DNA from: Clarkia xantiana subsp. parviflora
Lineage: Eukaryota; Streptophyta; Magnoliopsida; Myrtales; Onagraceae
Length of the DNA stretch: 64,000 nt
Direction: 5' to 3'
Assembly: GCA_036873135.1 (NCBI GenBank)
Contig: JAPTYO010000013.1
Location: 20,147,901 to 20,211,900 of the forward strand
This document shows positions 30,576 through 41,467 of this stretch, one piece after another. Position 1 is the stretch's first letter. Every line of letters begins with the position of its first letter. The notes beneath the pieces are model-generated. The model ran no database searches. It worked only from the letters and a program-made list of their open reading frames with translations, and had not been told where the DNA came from. A program made the position numbers and the translations under genes.

Positions 30576-30662
<87 letters not shown>
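30576..30662. repeat. CT microsatellite in LARD-E LTR
   Basis: About 42 CT units; the 3' LTR copy (about 57455-57532) is shorter. It creates Ser-Leu runs in frames that I do not regard as proteins. Confidence 0.95.
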
Positions 30663-30665
<3 letters not shown>

Positions 30666-31682
30666 CTCTCTCTGTTTTCTTTCTCTCTCTCTCCGCCTCA
30701 CTCTGCCCGCCGGAGACATCCCGACCACCCACGGCGCCTCCGCCCGTCCGCTCTACCGCACAAGCCGCCCGCTACCGCTTTACCCTTCCCATCGCATCAG
30801 ACCGTCGATTTCTACCACGGCCTGCCCTTGTCGTGACTGTGCTGGAGCTTCCCGTCCGTCGCCGGCCATAGTTCGCCGCCTCTGCTGCTTCTGCGCCTCC
30901 CGTCGGCCTTGCCAGAGCTCCCTGCCGCTGCTGTCGTTCGCAATTGTCCACCCCGGCAATTCCGATCTCCTCTGTGCCAGCCACCATCGTCGACCTCTCC
31001 TCGCTGCTCCAGTGCTTCCACCCAGCCAAGTCCACCGCAGCTAGACCATCGTTCGCCACAGCTGTTGAGAGCTCCGACGATTTAAACAGGGACCCACGCC
31101 GGCAGGAGTCCACCTGTTGCTGCTTCAAAGACCACCGGAGTTCGAACGACCAGCCATGTCGAAGCCGAGCCAACTCCTTCCCTGCGCAGGTGAGGTCTTC
31201 CCCGTAGTTTCATGCGTTCTTTTTTTTTTTTGTATATTTTATTATTATTATTATTATTTTATTTATTTTTTGTATCATACTATATTAAGATTTAGTCCAA
31301 ATTTTTTAAATCTAATTAATTAGGTTAGCTAAAATTTGATTACTAAAGTTTTGTTTCCATGAACATACTAATTGACGTTTAAATATTTTAAATATAACTA
31401 ATTTAGGTTAATTAAAAATTTGATTATTTAAGTTATATTATGTGAATATATAAAGTTACGTTTGATGTAAAAAAAACGTTTGATAGTATTATTAGGTTTT
31501 ATTTCGTTTTTATATAAAAAATTAGTTCATTGGGATATTAATTAATAATAAAATTGGCAAATTAAGTGAATTGAGCACCGAAAGGGCGTAATTAAAAATT
31601 GTTATTTTTAATTCGTAATAGGACCCCGAACTCGAATTTCCAATCGTAGACCGATTTTATACCTAGGTGTTTAATTCATTAT

Positions 31683-32475
31683 TGTTGCGTCCAGGTTGAA
31701 CTGGGTCGGATGGACACGTCTGTCTGATTGGGTTGTTCGGGTTTTTTGGGCTGACACCCTTCGCCTGGAAGAGGTATTCCCCTAATGTCGATGACGAGTG
31801 TTCAGTTTTAACGCTGTGTCTCGGAAAAGTCTGTGTCTCAGGAAACGGTTGTCTGGGCACAAGTCTTAGCGTCTGGGCACATCTTACTCCTATTTCTCTT
31901 CCACGCCTTTAGCTGTGGGGCCCGTTCCTGCACAAAGGGCCAATACTAGCACGGAGAGGGGGGGGTGCTAGTGGAGCCTTCTCCGATGCTTAAGTCATGA
32001 TTGGGCTAGAAAGGAGAAAGATAACTCTAGAGAGAGAAAATATTTCTAGAGAAAGTCAGAGCTCAAAATTCCAAAGTTGGGCAAATGAGAGGATGTGTGA
32101 AAATGGGTGGCCAAGGTTTCCTATTTATAGGCTACCTTGGGACCAGACCTGGTTTTAAAGCGGTTTGATGACGGTTCAAAGGCAAGCGGTAACCGTCATC
32201 AATTTTGGCAATGCGCGAACTCGACTTCCCTATGCGTAACGGTAATCGCGTAATACCCATAGAGCAATCCGGACCTCGTCGAATTTGGGCAATTCGGCGA
32301 GGTCCGGCTTGCCGTGCAACCCGGACCTCCGGATTGCAAGCAACCCAGACGCGCGTACCGCGCTTCGGGACCGTTTTGACCCTTAGGAGGCGTTTTTTAA
32401 GCCGTGATGTAATTTTGTACGTGTTTACGAGATCCGAAATATAAATATGAACCCGAATTGGACACATATCCATCA
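31683..32475 (-). repeat. 3' LTR of Tat-F
   Basis: 793 bp. Minus strand starts TGATGGATATGTGTCC, like Tat-A. TATA box on the minus strand at 32121-32130. U5 signature with a GTGCTAGT/ACTAGCAC stem at about 31930-31998. It holds about 80 bp (near 32275-32365) absent from the other LTR. Confidence 0.9.
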
Positions 32476-32487
32476 CTTGCCCCCGAG
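32476..32487 (-). other. polypurine tract of Tat-F
   Basis: Minus strand CTCGGGGGCAAG beside the LTR. Confidence 0.75.
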
Positions 32488-34067
32488 TCAAGTAACGGTT
32501 TAAGACCTTTCTTGACTCTATTTTAAGTTCGGGTACATGTCCAATTTGAGCTTGACGCTAACCTTCCGGTTTTGATTGTCGGTTGGACGTAGAAGTCTTG
32601 ATTTCATCCGTCCTTTGATTTTTTGACCGAGTGACTTTATTTCTTGTCATCGCGGTTAGTGCAATAGAGAATGCGCATATATAACGTGCAAACATGATTA
32701 TCGCTAGGGATATAAGCGATTAGTAATATGTCATGCGGACATGCTATTTATAAACATGCATGTACGAGTAACGGTTATGGCAAGAACGTAATTATGTGAT
32801 GCTAGAAATATAATCCGTATACCCTAAAATGACTTAGCGATTAATAAATCATGAATCATGCGATATGCAAACATGCATGTAAAATGATGGACTTGATATG
32901 CGTAGCACTAAAATAAACATACGCGTAGAGATTGGTAAATACTCAAAAGAGGGTGGAGTATACCGTAAGCACTTAGGCGTGGGTGTAGATGAATTACTCC
33001 TTCGATCCTTATCATCAAGGAATCTTTTGGGATATGTGATTACACTAATCCCCAATCATTCTTCCAGCTTTTTGGTAATTCATTCTTCATCCTTCTTTGC
33101 AGTTAATTGCTCCACCATTTCTAGAAACCATTTTCTTGTTCATAGTTTCTTCACCGTCGTAAACTTTTAGGTGCATCCCGATAGTTACGTGTTTGATTCT
33201 TGATTTGTTTTCAGAAATTGACACCACCAATCGACTCAGATCATCGCGAGGATTCCGGCGCCGCCTTCAGAATCGCCAGCCGACGCCGGACGCGCCCTCA
33301 CGCGTCGTCGCGTGTGCGTTGCTTCGTCGGCGCGTGTAACCCACGCGCCGCCTTCCCGTGCTCCGTTCGCCGCGGTCTTTACCTTTCTGAAATCGTCTCG
33401 ACGAGTGGAGTCCATTGTGATACTTTTTGTCACATTTTGAGGTAGTCTGAAAACTCGATTTTACATAACAGCTTCGTCTTGATTTTTGGATGTTGTCGTG
33501 TTGTTGTTCCTTTGAACTATTTGTCGTTGTCGTTGCATAGAGCTGCTCATTGGTGTTCGTATGTTGGAAATTGCTGGTTGGTTGTTGTTGCTTTTGTAAT
33601 TAGCTCATGCCTTAGACAATTTTTTACCTCCGTGCATAGCCGTGGTAAAATTCCCCCATTGGACATATTGCCCCCATGCCTTCGCGTAAAGGCCTTTTGA
33701 TCGGTACGTGTTGTTTTTCCCTTAACGGGTTTGTTGGTTGACGGAAGTTGCTAAACGACTTTGGGAGTAGTCGTTTGTTGTCTTGATGCCTTAGAAAAAT
33801 ATTTTCCCTAAGTGTTGTCACGTTTGCTCTTCGCGGTTCGTCATGTTAGTCGCACCGCTTGTATGATGGTTTCTTGGGACGTTGGCCACTTTTGTTGCAC
33901 GCGTTGACTTTGCTATGCGCGTTGATTTTGCTTACACATGTTGTTATGTGCATTGGCGCTTTATGATCACATGACTTTGACGTGTGGACTTCTTGTTTGA
34001 TTTTTGCAGATTGTGAAGTCGTAGTAATCTTTTGTGGAACTCCTTCCTTTTTGACCGAATTGTCGCT
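32488..34067 (+). other. Tat-F 3' region: upstream flank of the antisense gene
   Basis: Non-coding. For the antisense gene this is the upstream side. A GC-rich island with CGCGTCGTCGCG-type words (about 33225-33380) and T-rich stretches with CAG ends (for example about 33205-33212 and 34005-34011) look like a 5' untranslated exon and intron, but I cannot prove it. No clear TATA box next to the ATG. Confidence 0.4.
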
Positions 34068-36434
34068 ATGAGTAAGTCCTCCACTCCTCTATCGCAGACT
34101 CCTTTTAATTCTGACGTTGAGGATGACTCGGAAGTAGATTTGGTTACACAAGTAGATAGTGTTTTGGGCACTGATGAGGGCGTAGTTGCTGAACCTTCTG
34201 CTGAGGCATCTCCCGTCGAAGAGACGGAAGTGTTGGTTAGGTATTACACTAACTGTCTGGATATGCCCTTGTTTGTACTGTATGCGAGTGCTTCTGGACT
34301 TGACCCTCGCGTAGAGGCTGTTTACCCCTTTGATGTGCTTCATAAGAGTAGTTTAGGAGATGCTACTCCTCCGCCTATAGACTTGTCCGTCGTTTATACA
34401 TCTCATGTTAGGGAGGGTTTACGCTTTCCTTATTGCCCTGACCTGATTGAGCTTTGTAGCGGCTATGCGATTTCCCCCTTAGATCTTGCGCCCAATGGAA
34501 TTCGGGTGTGGACTTGCTTTAGGGTGCTGTTTCACGTCATGGCATTATTATTCCACCATCTTTCGCTGCTTCTATCAGCTTAAGAGTCCGGATTCTGCGG
34601 GGTTGTGTAGCGTGAATGTACGTTGGCCGAACTTGCAAGGTGATGGGTTTGAGGAACTTGGCCTTGGTGAAGCCAAGTGGGATTCCAGTCGTCGATTGGT
34701 TGCTGCCGCATATCGCTCTGCCGATCATTGGAGGCACCATTACTTTTTTACTCATGATGCGGGCACGACTTGGGACGTCGAGTATATTCGGAAACCTGAT
34801 CCCGCGCCTGCTTTTCGGGAGCTCTCCTTGCTGGATAGGGAGGTTATAAAGCAGATATATCACTGTCAGCAATCGCGTGGTTTTACTTGTTCGCTGCGCG
34901 CATCTGATCAGCAGTTGGTCGATGTTGGGAGTCATGTGTTCCCTTCTGCGGCTTCGGTATGTTAAGCATTTTTATAACTTTTACCGTGTTGCAATGTAGG
35001 TTGCTTTGACGGAAATAGCTTGTCTTTGTAGACGGCAGCCGCTCGCAGGATTGCTTCTAACGGAAGGATTGTTCCATCTCTTGCTCCCGTAGCATCAACG
35101 GCTTCCCGGGCATGGAAAAGGTAAACGGTTTGAATAAACAGTTTTCCTTGTACACTGCCTTAGTTTAGTTGTATTTTGATTGTAGCTTTGTGTGCCATTT
35201 GCAGGTCGCAAGACGCTTGTTACTGATCGCGTTGTTGCCACTCCTGATTCTGCATAACGGTCCATCGCTGGGACGCGTCCTTCGAGCAGTTCGAAGCGCC
35301 CGAAGACTACTGTGACCGTTCCTACTCCTTCCTTCCATAAAGGGAAGGAATTTGACGGTTGCAAGGATGCGCTGTCTGCCCCCCGCTCGAAGGAGCGGCC
35401 CGAGGTGGAACGTGCTCTTCCTTCTGGTATGAGCTGAACACTTGTCTGTGTGCTTTTGTGCGCTTTTGTTTTTGGTTTTTGCATAACTCTAGTTGGTTTG
35501 CATGTAGTGCTCCCGCCACTTGGACGTGCGGATCTACTTCATCCTTTGGAAAGCGATATTTCGGATGATAAGTGGATGTCGTATATGACACGTGATCTCA
35601 CTTTCCCCAAGAGTTCCCGGCTTAGCATGCCAGAAGTTGGTGTGCGTGTTCTTCATCGATCTGTTCCTCCTGGTGATCGACTTGTTCGGCCATTGAGCAA
35701 CGAAGAGGCGCGAACCTTTGTTGAGAGATCACTGTCTGGATTCACACCAGTAAGTGTCTTTCTTTGCTTTGCTATGCTCGTTGTTTCCGAACATGTGTGC
35801 TTATTGTCTTGTTGTTTTCAGGTTGTTTCTTATATGGTGCACATGGCCTCCTTCATGTTGGAACTTGTCCAGGAGAAGCGTGTTGTCGCCGATAAAGCTG
35901 TCGTTGTGTCCGGGGAGCTTAAGGAAGCTAAGGATGAAGTGCGCCGTCTTACTTTGAAGATGACGGATTTTGATGCCCGTTATGATTCTGATCATGCCCG
36001 CCTTTGTTCAGCTTGAAGCTGAGAATGTTGCTATTGAGAAGGCGATTTCTGACAATGTGGGCAAACACAAGGTTGCCTGTCGGAAGGTGCGCGAAGAGGC
36101 AATGAAGGCCGGCATTGAGGAGGGACTTGGAAAGTTCCCTACTACTCCTGAGTTTGATAGCGCGGTTACTGCTGCTGCTACGGCGAAGGCCGCTCCTATG
36201 CTTAGCGAGTTTGCTGAAGACTTTGTTCGTAGGGTGACCATTCTTGCTCCCGGCTTTCCCTTTAACAGGTTAGGGCCGTATGCGGAGTTTGCGGTTGGGC
36301 ACGTTGCCGAGCTCCGTCGTTTGGATGTTGCAGCAGCTCAGTTTGCCTTTTTGCTTGGAGAAGACGGTGGCGACACTAATGTGCAACTTCTGCCTGTTCC
36401 GCCCAGTCCTGTCAGAGATGATGGCGTTCTTTGA
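34068..36434 (+). CDS. antisense gene of Tat-F: spliced gene with a Transposase_28-like domain (decayed)
   Basis: Runs against Tat-F. Proposed exons: 34068-34956, 35032-35120, 35205-35426, 35508-35749, 35822-36434; introns GT...AG. Exon 1 starts MSKSSTPLSQTPFNSDVEDD, then YTSHVREGLRFPYCPDLIEL and ISPLDLAPNGIRVW. This resembles, from memory, the putative gypsy type transposon domain (Pfam Transposase_28). WRHHYFFTHDAGTTWDV follows in another frame after a change near 34540. Exon 4 has MPEVGVRVLHRSVPPGDRLV; exon 5 is a predicted coiled coil (KEAKDEVRRLTLKM) ending APGFPFNRLGPYAEFAVGHV. Damage: frame changes near 34540 and 36010, a stop in exon 3, and intron 2 out of phase; introns 3 and 4 keep phase. 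Homologous to 7354-8424 in Tat-A. Function unknown. Confidence 0.6.
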
Positions 36435-37145
36435 TTTGTGCCATGTTTATTGCTTTTGGATATGTTGAACTCGTTTCTGAGTCTGTTTGCCCCCCGGCTT
36501 CTATGTTTGGAACCTTGTTGGAGTTGTTCCTTGGTTGTTGCTTGTGACTTGTTCGCTTTGAACTATGTCGTTTGAACCTGCTTTATGCATAGCAGTTTGC
36601 ATGATAACTTTTTAGTAATATTTCATACCGTTATCACTTACTATTTTTGTTGAATGTGGATGACTAGTAATCATAGATGTAGTCTCCATAGCCGTGACCG
36701 TTAGCCACTTCTTGATTGATGACTTGAGATGTTCTCAAGATTGTTTGCATGATGCATTACGCATGTTGCCCTTCTTTCCTGAATAGCTTGCAGCTATATA
36801 TGTTGTAACCTGTCAAGTATGTCGCGTATAGCGACTTTTCTTAACAAGTAGTATATTTGAAAGGTATTATCTTGGCTAAGCAAGATACTAGTTTATACCG
36901 TCTCTTAGTTTCACTCTAAGGCGACGTTGTACAAGACTCGACTTGTAAATTTTATGAGTTTTATAAACAGGGTGCGCACCTGCCAGCGTGTATCAACCCG
37001 CGTTGGGGAAGCATACGTAAAAACATTTTGGTTTTTGAAAAAATATTTGTGATACATGATTCCTGCGTCCAGGGACCACGTAACACTTTTTGAAAATATG
37101 TATTGTGATGCATGCTTTCTGCGTCCAGGAACCATGCAACACGCT
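36435..37145. other. Tat-F internal region downstream of the antisense gene
   Basis: Non-coding, T-rich. Possible 3' untranslated region of the antisense gene. GCGTCCAGG/AACCATGCAACACG words near 37060-37145 repeat loosely. Confidence 0.4.
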
Positions 37146-37550
37146 TTGAAAATCCGTAGTACGGCATTGTCATCTAACAAGAGGACTTTTACCGTAAAAT
37201 GTGAACCCTTAAGCAGGAATTCATAGTACGGGATTGTCATCTAACAAGAGGACGTTCGCCGTATAGAGTGAACCCTTAAACAGGAATTCATATTATGGGA
37301 TTGTCATCTAACAAGAGGACATTCGCCATAAAGAGTGAACCCTTAAGCAGGAATTCATAGTACGGGATTGTCATCTAACAAGAGGACGTTCGCCGTATAG
37401 AGTGAACCCTTAAACAGGAATTCATAGTATGGGATTGTCATCTAACAAGAGGACATTCGCCATAAAGATTGAACCCTTAAGCAGGAATTCATAGTACGGG
37501 ATTGTCATCTAACAAGAGGACGTTTGTCGTATAGTGTGAACCCTTAATAG
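37146..37550 (-). repeat. 67-bp tandem repeat array of Tat-F
   Basis: About six copies of a 67-bp unit containing GGATTGTCATCTAACAAGAG, GACGTTCGCCGTATAGAGTG and AACCCTTAAACAGGAATTCA. Alternate copies differ (GTACGGG/CGTATAG against GTATGGG/CATAAAG), hinting at a 134-bp double unit. It is the Tat-F counterpart of the arrays in Tat-A, Tat-C and Tat-G. Confidence 0.92.
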
Positions 37551-38286
37551 GATATACACACTTGTTGTAGCGTGAGGTTGTTGTCTAACAAGAGAACTTC
37601 CGCCACTTATGGGGCGATTAGTCTCGTATTGTATTTGCCCGTCCTGTTCTGAATCCAGGGAATGGTGATGAACATGAGGATTTGCCTCTAACAAGAGATG
37701 TCACAGCATGTCATTTGTATGTCATCAATAGGACATTGTAGATAGAACGTCGTTAATATGACGTTTGAAGCAGGACGTCGTTGGTATGACGTTTTGAAGT
37801 AGAACGTCGTTAACATGACGTTTTGAAGTAAAAGGTTGCAATTATGTCCTTGCAAAATGTTGTTGCAGCATGCTGACTTTGAATATATCTTGGGTTTAAT
37901 TCCAAGTTGTTGATTCCATGATGACGCCTTTTGATATAGTCGTCAATATGAGTAAGTTGTTGTTGATGATAAGCGTTGTCATAACGCGTAGTAGATTTTT
38001 TGCTTGCACATGGCATAATATCTTGGATTGTTGATGTAGATAATAAGTGCGTAGTTTTGTTACTTCGCGTTCAATCCAAAATAACATGCAAGACATAGAT
38101 ATGTACCTACAAATGTAGATTGACTTCATTAGATACTTGCGCGTATTTACATTGTTTTTTTCGAGAAGGCGTCAACCGATCATTCCTTCTTAAAACATGT
38201 AAAGAAACTAGATGCGATGATTCTAAAAACACTTAGAATAGAAATGTGCAAAGTAATCGGAAAGGTAGTTATTTCTCCCGTCTCTT
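37551..38286. other. Tat-F internal region between repeats and gag-like segment 2
   Basis: Non-coding. Contains three copies of a roughly 32-bp unit AACGTCGTTAATATGACGTT at 37735-37845. Nothing of RT, RNase H or integrase can be read on either strand. Confidence 0.5.
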
Positions 38287-38892
38287 TCATGGTTGGTTTG
38301 ACGATGACGTCGCAGAGTCAGTTGCAACAAATCGCCTTAACACGCCCAGCGCGATGCATTCTTCTATCTCCCATCTCAGTGGTAGACACATGTTTGTGTT
38401 GTGTCCCCAGGTTTTGTGGTATTTGCACCATTCCTTAACGTTGTCGCCCAAGAAAGCAGTCTTTGGAACAAGTGGACTCGGGAGCTTGTTTTCGAGTAGG
38501 TTGACGTAAATGTCTTCAACAACCGTGTTTAGCGGTGTGAAGATGTTGTCCATATTGATGCTCGCGCCTTCCTGTTTGTTCGTCTCAGCTTGAACTTCTT
38601 TGTCCCAACTGAGGGGTGTACTTCACCTCAGTTCTTGTTCACACAAGTCTGCCGTCTCGAGCTTGTCTTTTAGATCTGCCATGGTCCTGGTTGTTCGCCA
38701 TCCATGAGTTCTTCCGAAGAGAAGGAAGGATCTGGCGTTCATGTTTGCAAAGAACACGCTTATCACTTCCTCTCTTGTCGCTTTTGCCAAAGAGGCGTTG
38801 GCAGCGAATCTGTTGAAGTAGTTCATGATTGGCTCGCCTTCACCCTGCTTGATGAGCCATATCTGGTTCCATGATGAATACTGAACGTACTC
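38287..38892 (-). pseudogene. second gag-like segment of Tat-F
   Basis: Minus strand, in the same frame as the protease ORF and separated from it by the one stop codon at about 38893. It reads SSWNQIWLIKQGEGEPIMNY, FNRFAANASLAKATREEVIS, DLKDKLETADLCEQEL (retrotransposon gag core), then after a break FTPLNTVVEDIYVNLLENK, WCKYHKTWGHNTNMC (C-H-H-C finger) and EECIALGVLRRFV. The finger region parallels both the Tat-F gag ([15 protein letters not shown]) and the Tat-G gag (YCRFHRANGHDTNHC), but the core is clearly diverged from the gag at 39928-41418. So a gag piece from another Tat family sits where pol should be. Stops and a frame change make it non-functional as one protein. Confidence 0.7.
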
Positions 38893-39867
38893 TTATGGAT
38901 TCCAAACTATAACAGCTTGCTCACGCCTTCCATCATCAACAATTTTTTGCTTCTTGAAAGAATTCACCATCGCCACATGGAAATGCTGATTTGCTTTCAG
39001 GGCGTTGACATAACATCGTCTTGCGGATATCTGGTCGCCTAGTACTTCCCCGATCCCGTGGTCAGTAGGGAATTTCATCTTCTGATGGACAGTAGAGGTC
39101 ACGATCACATAAGGATCTATCGTTGTTCGCCCTAAAATTCCATTATAGGCCCCAAGAGATTCCACAACGACAAAAGTGACGTTGACGTGCAATGCTTTCC
39201 ACCATTGGCCTAGGATGACAGGAAGCGTGATCGTTCCCAGGGGGTATGTGGCTGCCCCGGCAAAGCTGACTAGCGAGAAAGTTCCCGGAGTCAAGTCTTT
39301 AACTGATTTTCCCAGTTGCTCCAGGACTTTGACATGTAAAATGTCAGCAGAGCTTCCACCATCAACGAGAATTCTCTTCACATCATATCCGTCGATGTCC
39401 ATGGTTATGACTAAAGCATCGTCGTGAGGGTAAACGATATGCTTTAAGTATTCCCTGGAAAATTGGATAACCACGTCGTCTTGCTCCGGTTGCTTGCGCT
39501 TTCCATATCTTGGCAATGTTGCTGCTTGAGATGCATAAACGTCCCGAGCATTTGACACTTGACCTCCGGCGGCAGGTCCCCCGTGGATAACATTGATAAC
39601 ACCTCGCTTGGCCGGCGGAAGGTTGTCGTTGACTTTCTCTTTGCCTTTGCTTCCTTTCTTTGATGACTCTGCTTGAGTCTTCCTTGGGGGGCTGTCGCCT
39701 TGATCGACGAATTGCTTCAATTCGCCCTTGAGGACGAAGTTGTTAATGCGGGAACGTAGGCTGACACAGCTGTCCGTTTCGTGGCCGAAGACCTCATGGT
39801 TTTCACACCACTTGTCTTTGTCTTTCCCCAGCGGACCTTTTCTGAAATTGTTCGGCTCTTTCCACAT
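38893..39867 (-). CDS. Tat-F gag C-terminus and protease
   Basis: 324-aa minus-strand frame. It begins with the gag finger [20 protein letters not shown] and GELKQFV; then [15 protein letters not shown] marks the gag end. The aspartic protease follows: [12 protein letters not shown] (DGG in place of DSG, as in Tat-G), [32 protein letters not shown] and [16 protein letters not shown]. The frame ends ...VIVWNP at TAA, exactly where the linker to RT should start, and continues as gag-like sequence. Confidence 0.85.
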   Translation of the reverse strand: MWKEPNNFRKGPLGKDKDKWCENHEVFGHETDSCVSLRSRINNFVLKGELKQFVDQGDSPPRKTQAESSKKGSKGKEKVNDNLPPAKRGVINVIHGGPAAGGQVSNARDVYASQAATLPRYGKRKQPEQDDVVIQFSREYLKHIVYPHDDALVITMDIDGYDVKRILVDGGSSADILHVKVLEQLGKSVKDLTPGTFSLVSFAGAATYPLGTITLPVILGQWWKALHVNVTFVVVESLGAYNGILGRTTIDPYVIVTSTVHQKMKFPTDHGIGEVLGDQISARRCYVNALKANQHFHVAMVNSFKKQKIVDDGRREQAVIVWNP

Positions 39868-39927
39868 CCTTCATTTCCTTCAATATCACGGATAGCGGCG
39901 CATTCAATGGAATGCAGTCAGCGAGGT

Positions 39928-41418
39928 TTACTTCTCTTGGTTTCTGGAAATCTGAAAAGGCCTTTCTGGCTGAGGCTGCCAATTTTTTCCTTGCAGACCG
40001 CTTGAGGGCGGTTTTGCTTGATTCTGCTTTGGGTTTTCTTTCGCCTTTGCAGCAGAGACTTTCGCCTTGTTCTGGCTCCTGAACCTTTCTAGGTCCACGT
40101 ACTCTTTAACTCTTGCGGCTAACTCTTCTAGAGTTTCAGCTGGGCGCTTTGCCATCTTTTCTGCTAAGGCGTAGCCTCGTCGTCCGAGGTTTCGGATGAA
40201 TGCTCGTACTATCTCTCCCTCCGTCAGGTTCCCCTGAATACCAGAGATATTCTGGTTGAAGCGAACGTAATACTCAGCGAGAGATTCTTCATTTTGTTGT
40301 TGGACGTCGTCCAGAGCATTTGTTCCTTTCAGCAATGTGCGTTCGCCCATATATCGCTGAATGAACTTAGCCTTCAAGTTTGCCCATGAGGTGATGCTTC
40401 CGCATGGCAGCGAGAAGAACCAGTGTGCTGCTGTTCCGGCAAGAGTTTGTGAAAACGTCATTGCAAAGTGGTGTGGGTTCTTCGTTCTTCCTAGCAGAGA
40501 GGCCTCGTGCTTCTGCACGTGTTCCACTGGATCTCCCTTTCCGCGATAGAGATCTCCTCCAATCCGGAACAGTGCGTCTGGGACGCGACTGTTTACAAGG
40601 TGGTCCGCGAACGGATGCGTCGCCCTTTCTTCGAGCGAGTGCATACCCTTCATCTTTGCTTCTTTCATATTTTTCTCAATAATTTCTTCTAACATCTCGG
40701 CAGTAAACCCTTTTACAGGCGCAGCATAATCCGTTGCAGGATTTCGCCGACCAGTGTTATGGTAGATGTCAGATTGATCTCTGCTTGTGGCCTGGAAGGG
40801 ATCATCCTTCGTTGGCTGCTGTGAGCGGTGGTGTGGGGGTTGCCTTTCATTCCTCCAATGATGGGCTCCTTGGGAAGGAGTGTATGAACGTGCGGCTTCA
40901 TATCTTGCATATTGGTATCTGCCCTGGAATGGACCACCTTGGCGGGTAGTGTCTTGCGACATTTCTCTTGTCGGCGCAGCGTGTTCCTGGGCGGTTGGAG
41001 GCGGTTGGGCCGCATATCCTTGATTTTTGAGTGACTCGCGGAATGCGAGTAATTCTTCCAGCGCAGCCATCATTGCTGGAGTAACCGTAGGCATCGGGTT
41101 TGCTCCCGTTCCTTGTTGTTCGCCTTGCGGTATTTCTGTCTAAAATTCATCTTCATGCATCTCTGGCTCAAAACCAGGTGGGGGTGAACGATGCTCGTAA
41201 CTTGGTTCTTGGTGGTTGTGCTGTGAGTCGGGCACATCCTCGGTTGGCATGGATGAAGCTACGGAAGTAGCTCTCGGTATGTGGGAAGGTCCCGGCTGGC
41301 TTCCAGCTGGCTTCTGACCTCCTGCTCTTTTGCTTGCCGGAGACTTCTTAGGACGTCCAGGCCTTTTCCTTGCATTTCTCGCGTTAACCTCTTCGGGAGG
41401 GTTGCGATCACTCGTCAT
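39928..41418 (-). pseudogene. gag: Tat-F gag
   Basis: Minus-strand gag, start at the ATG at 41418 (MTSDRNPPEEVN), about 50 bp from the LTR. The N-terminal part is basic and proline-rich (RKRPGRPKKSPASKR). One in-frame TAG at about 41140-41142 interrupts it; the main part (41094-39928) then reads DYAAPVKGFTAEMLEE, HPFADHLVNSRVPDAL, GDPVEHVQKHEASLLGRT, AAHWFFSLPCGSITSWANLK, FIQRYMGERTLLKGTNALDD, ESLAEYYVRFNQ and AFIRNLGRRGYALAEKMAKR. This is the Tat gag core, aligned with Tat-G gag (GDPVRHVQKHLMACLGRAPT, LTWFFSLPPGCITCWADM). After a stop at 39928 the gag tail continues in another frame (LADCIPLNAPLSVIL) into 39867. Confidence 0.85.
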
Positions 41419-41443
41419 GTCTTTGCGGTATGGTAGCTTTTGT

Positions 41444-41467
41444 TCGAATCTCGGAGACGGCGCCAAA
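41444..41467 (-). other. primer binding site of Tat-F
   Basis: The minus strand reads TTTGGCGCCGTCTCCGAG directly inside the LTR, close to the TTGGCGGCGTCTGTGGGA of Tat-G. The tRNA is not identified. Confidence 0.65.

Larger units (their letters stand above)
29925..31682 (+). repeat. 5' LTR of LARD-E, first part
   Basis: Matches 56838 to about 58513. Three zones: AT-rich promoter with TATA box (30287-30296), a GC-rich exon-like zone (about 30430-31190) with TTA and CT microsatellites and ending CTGCGCAG/GTGAGGTC, and an AT-rich zone. Cut by Tat-F at ATTAT (31678-31682); the LTR resumes at 42182. Confidence 0.92.

Noticed and set aside
30368..31044. Ser-Leu and Arg-Glu repeat frames on both strands
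   Set aside because: Products of the CT microsatellite and GC-rich LTR sequence.
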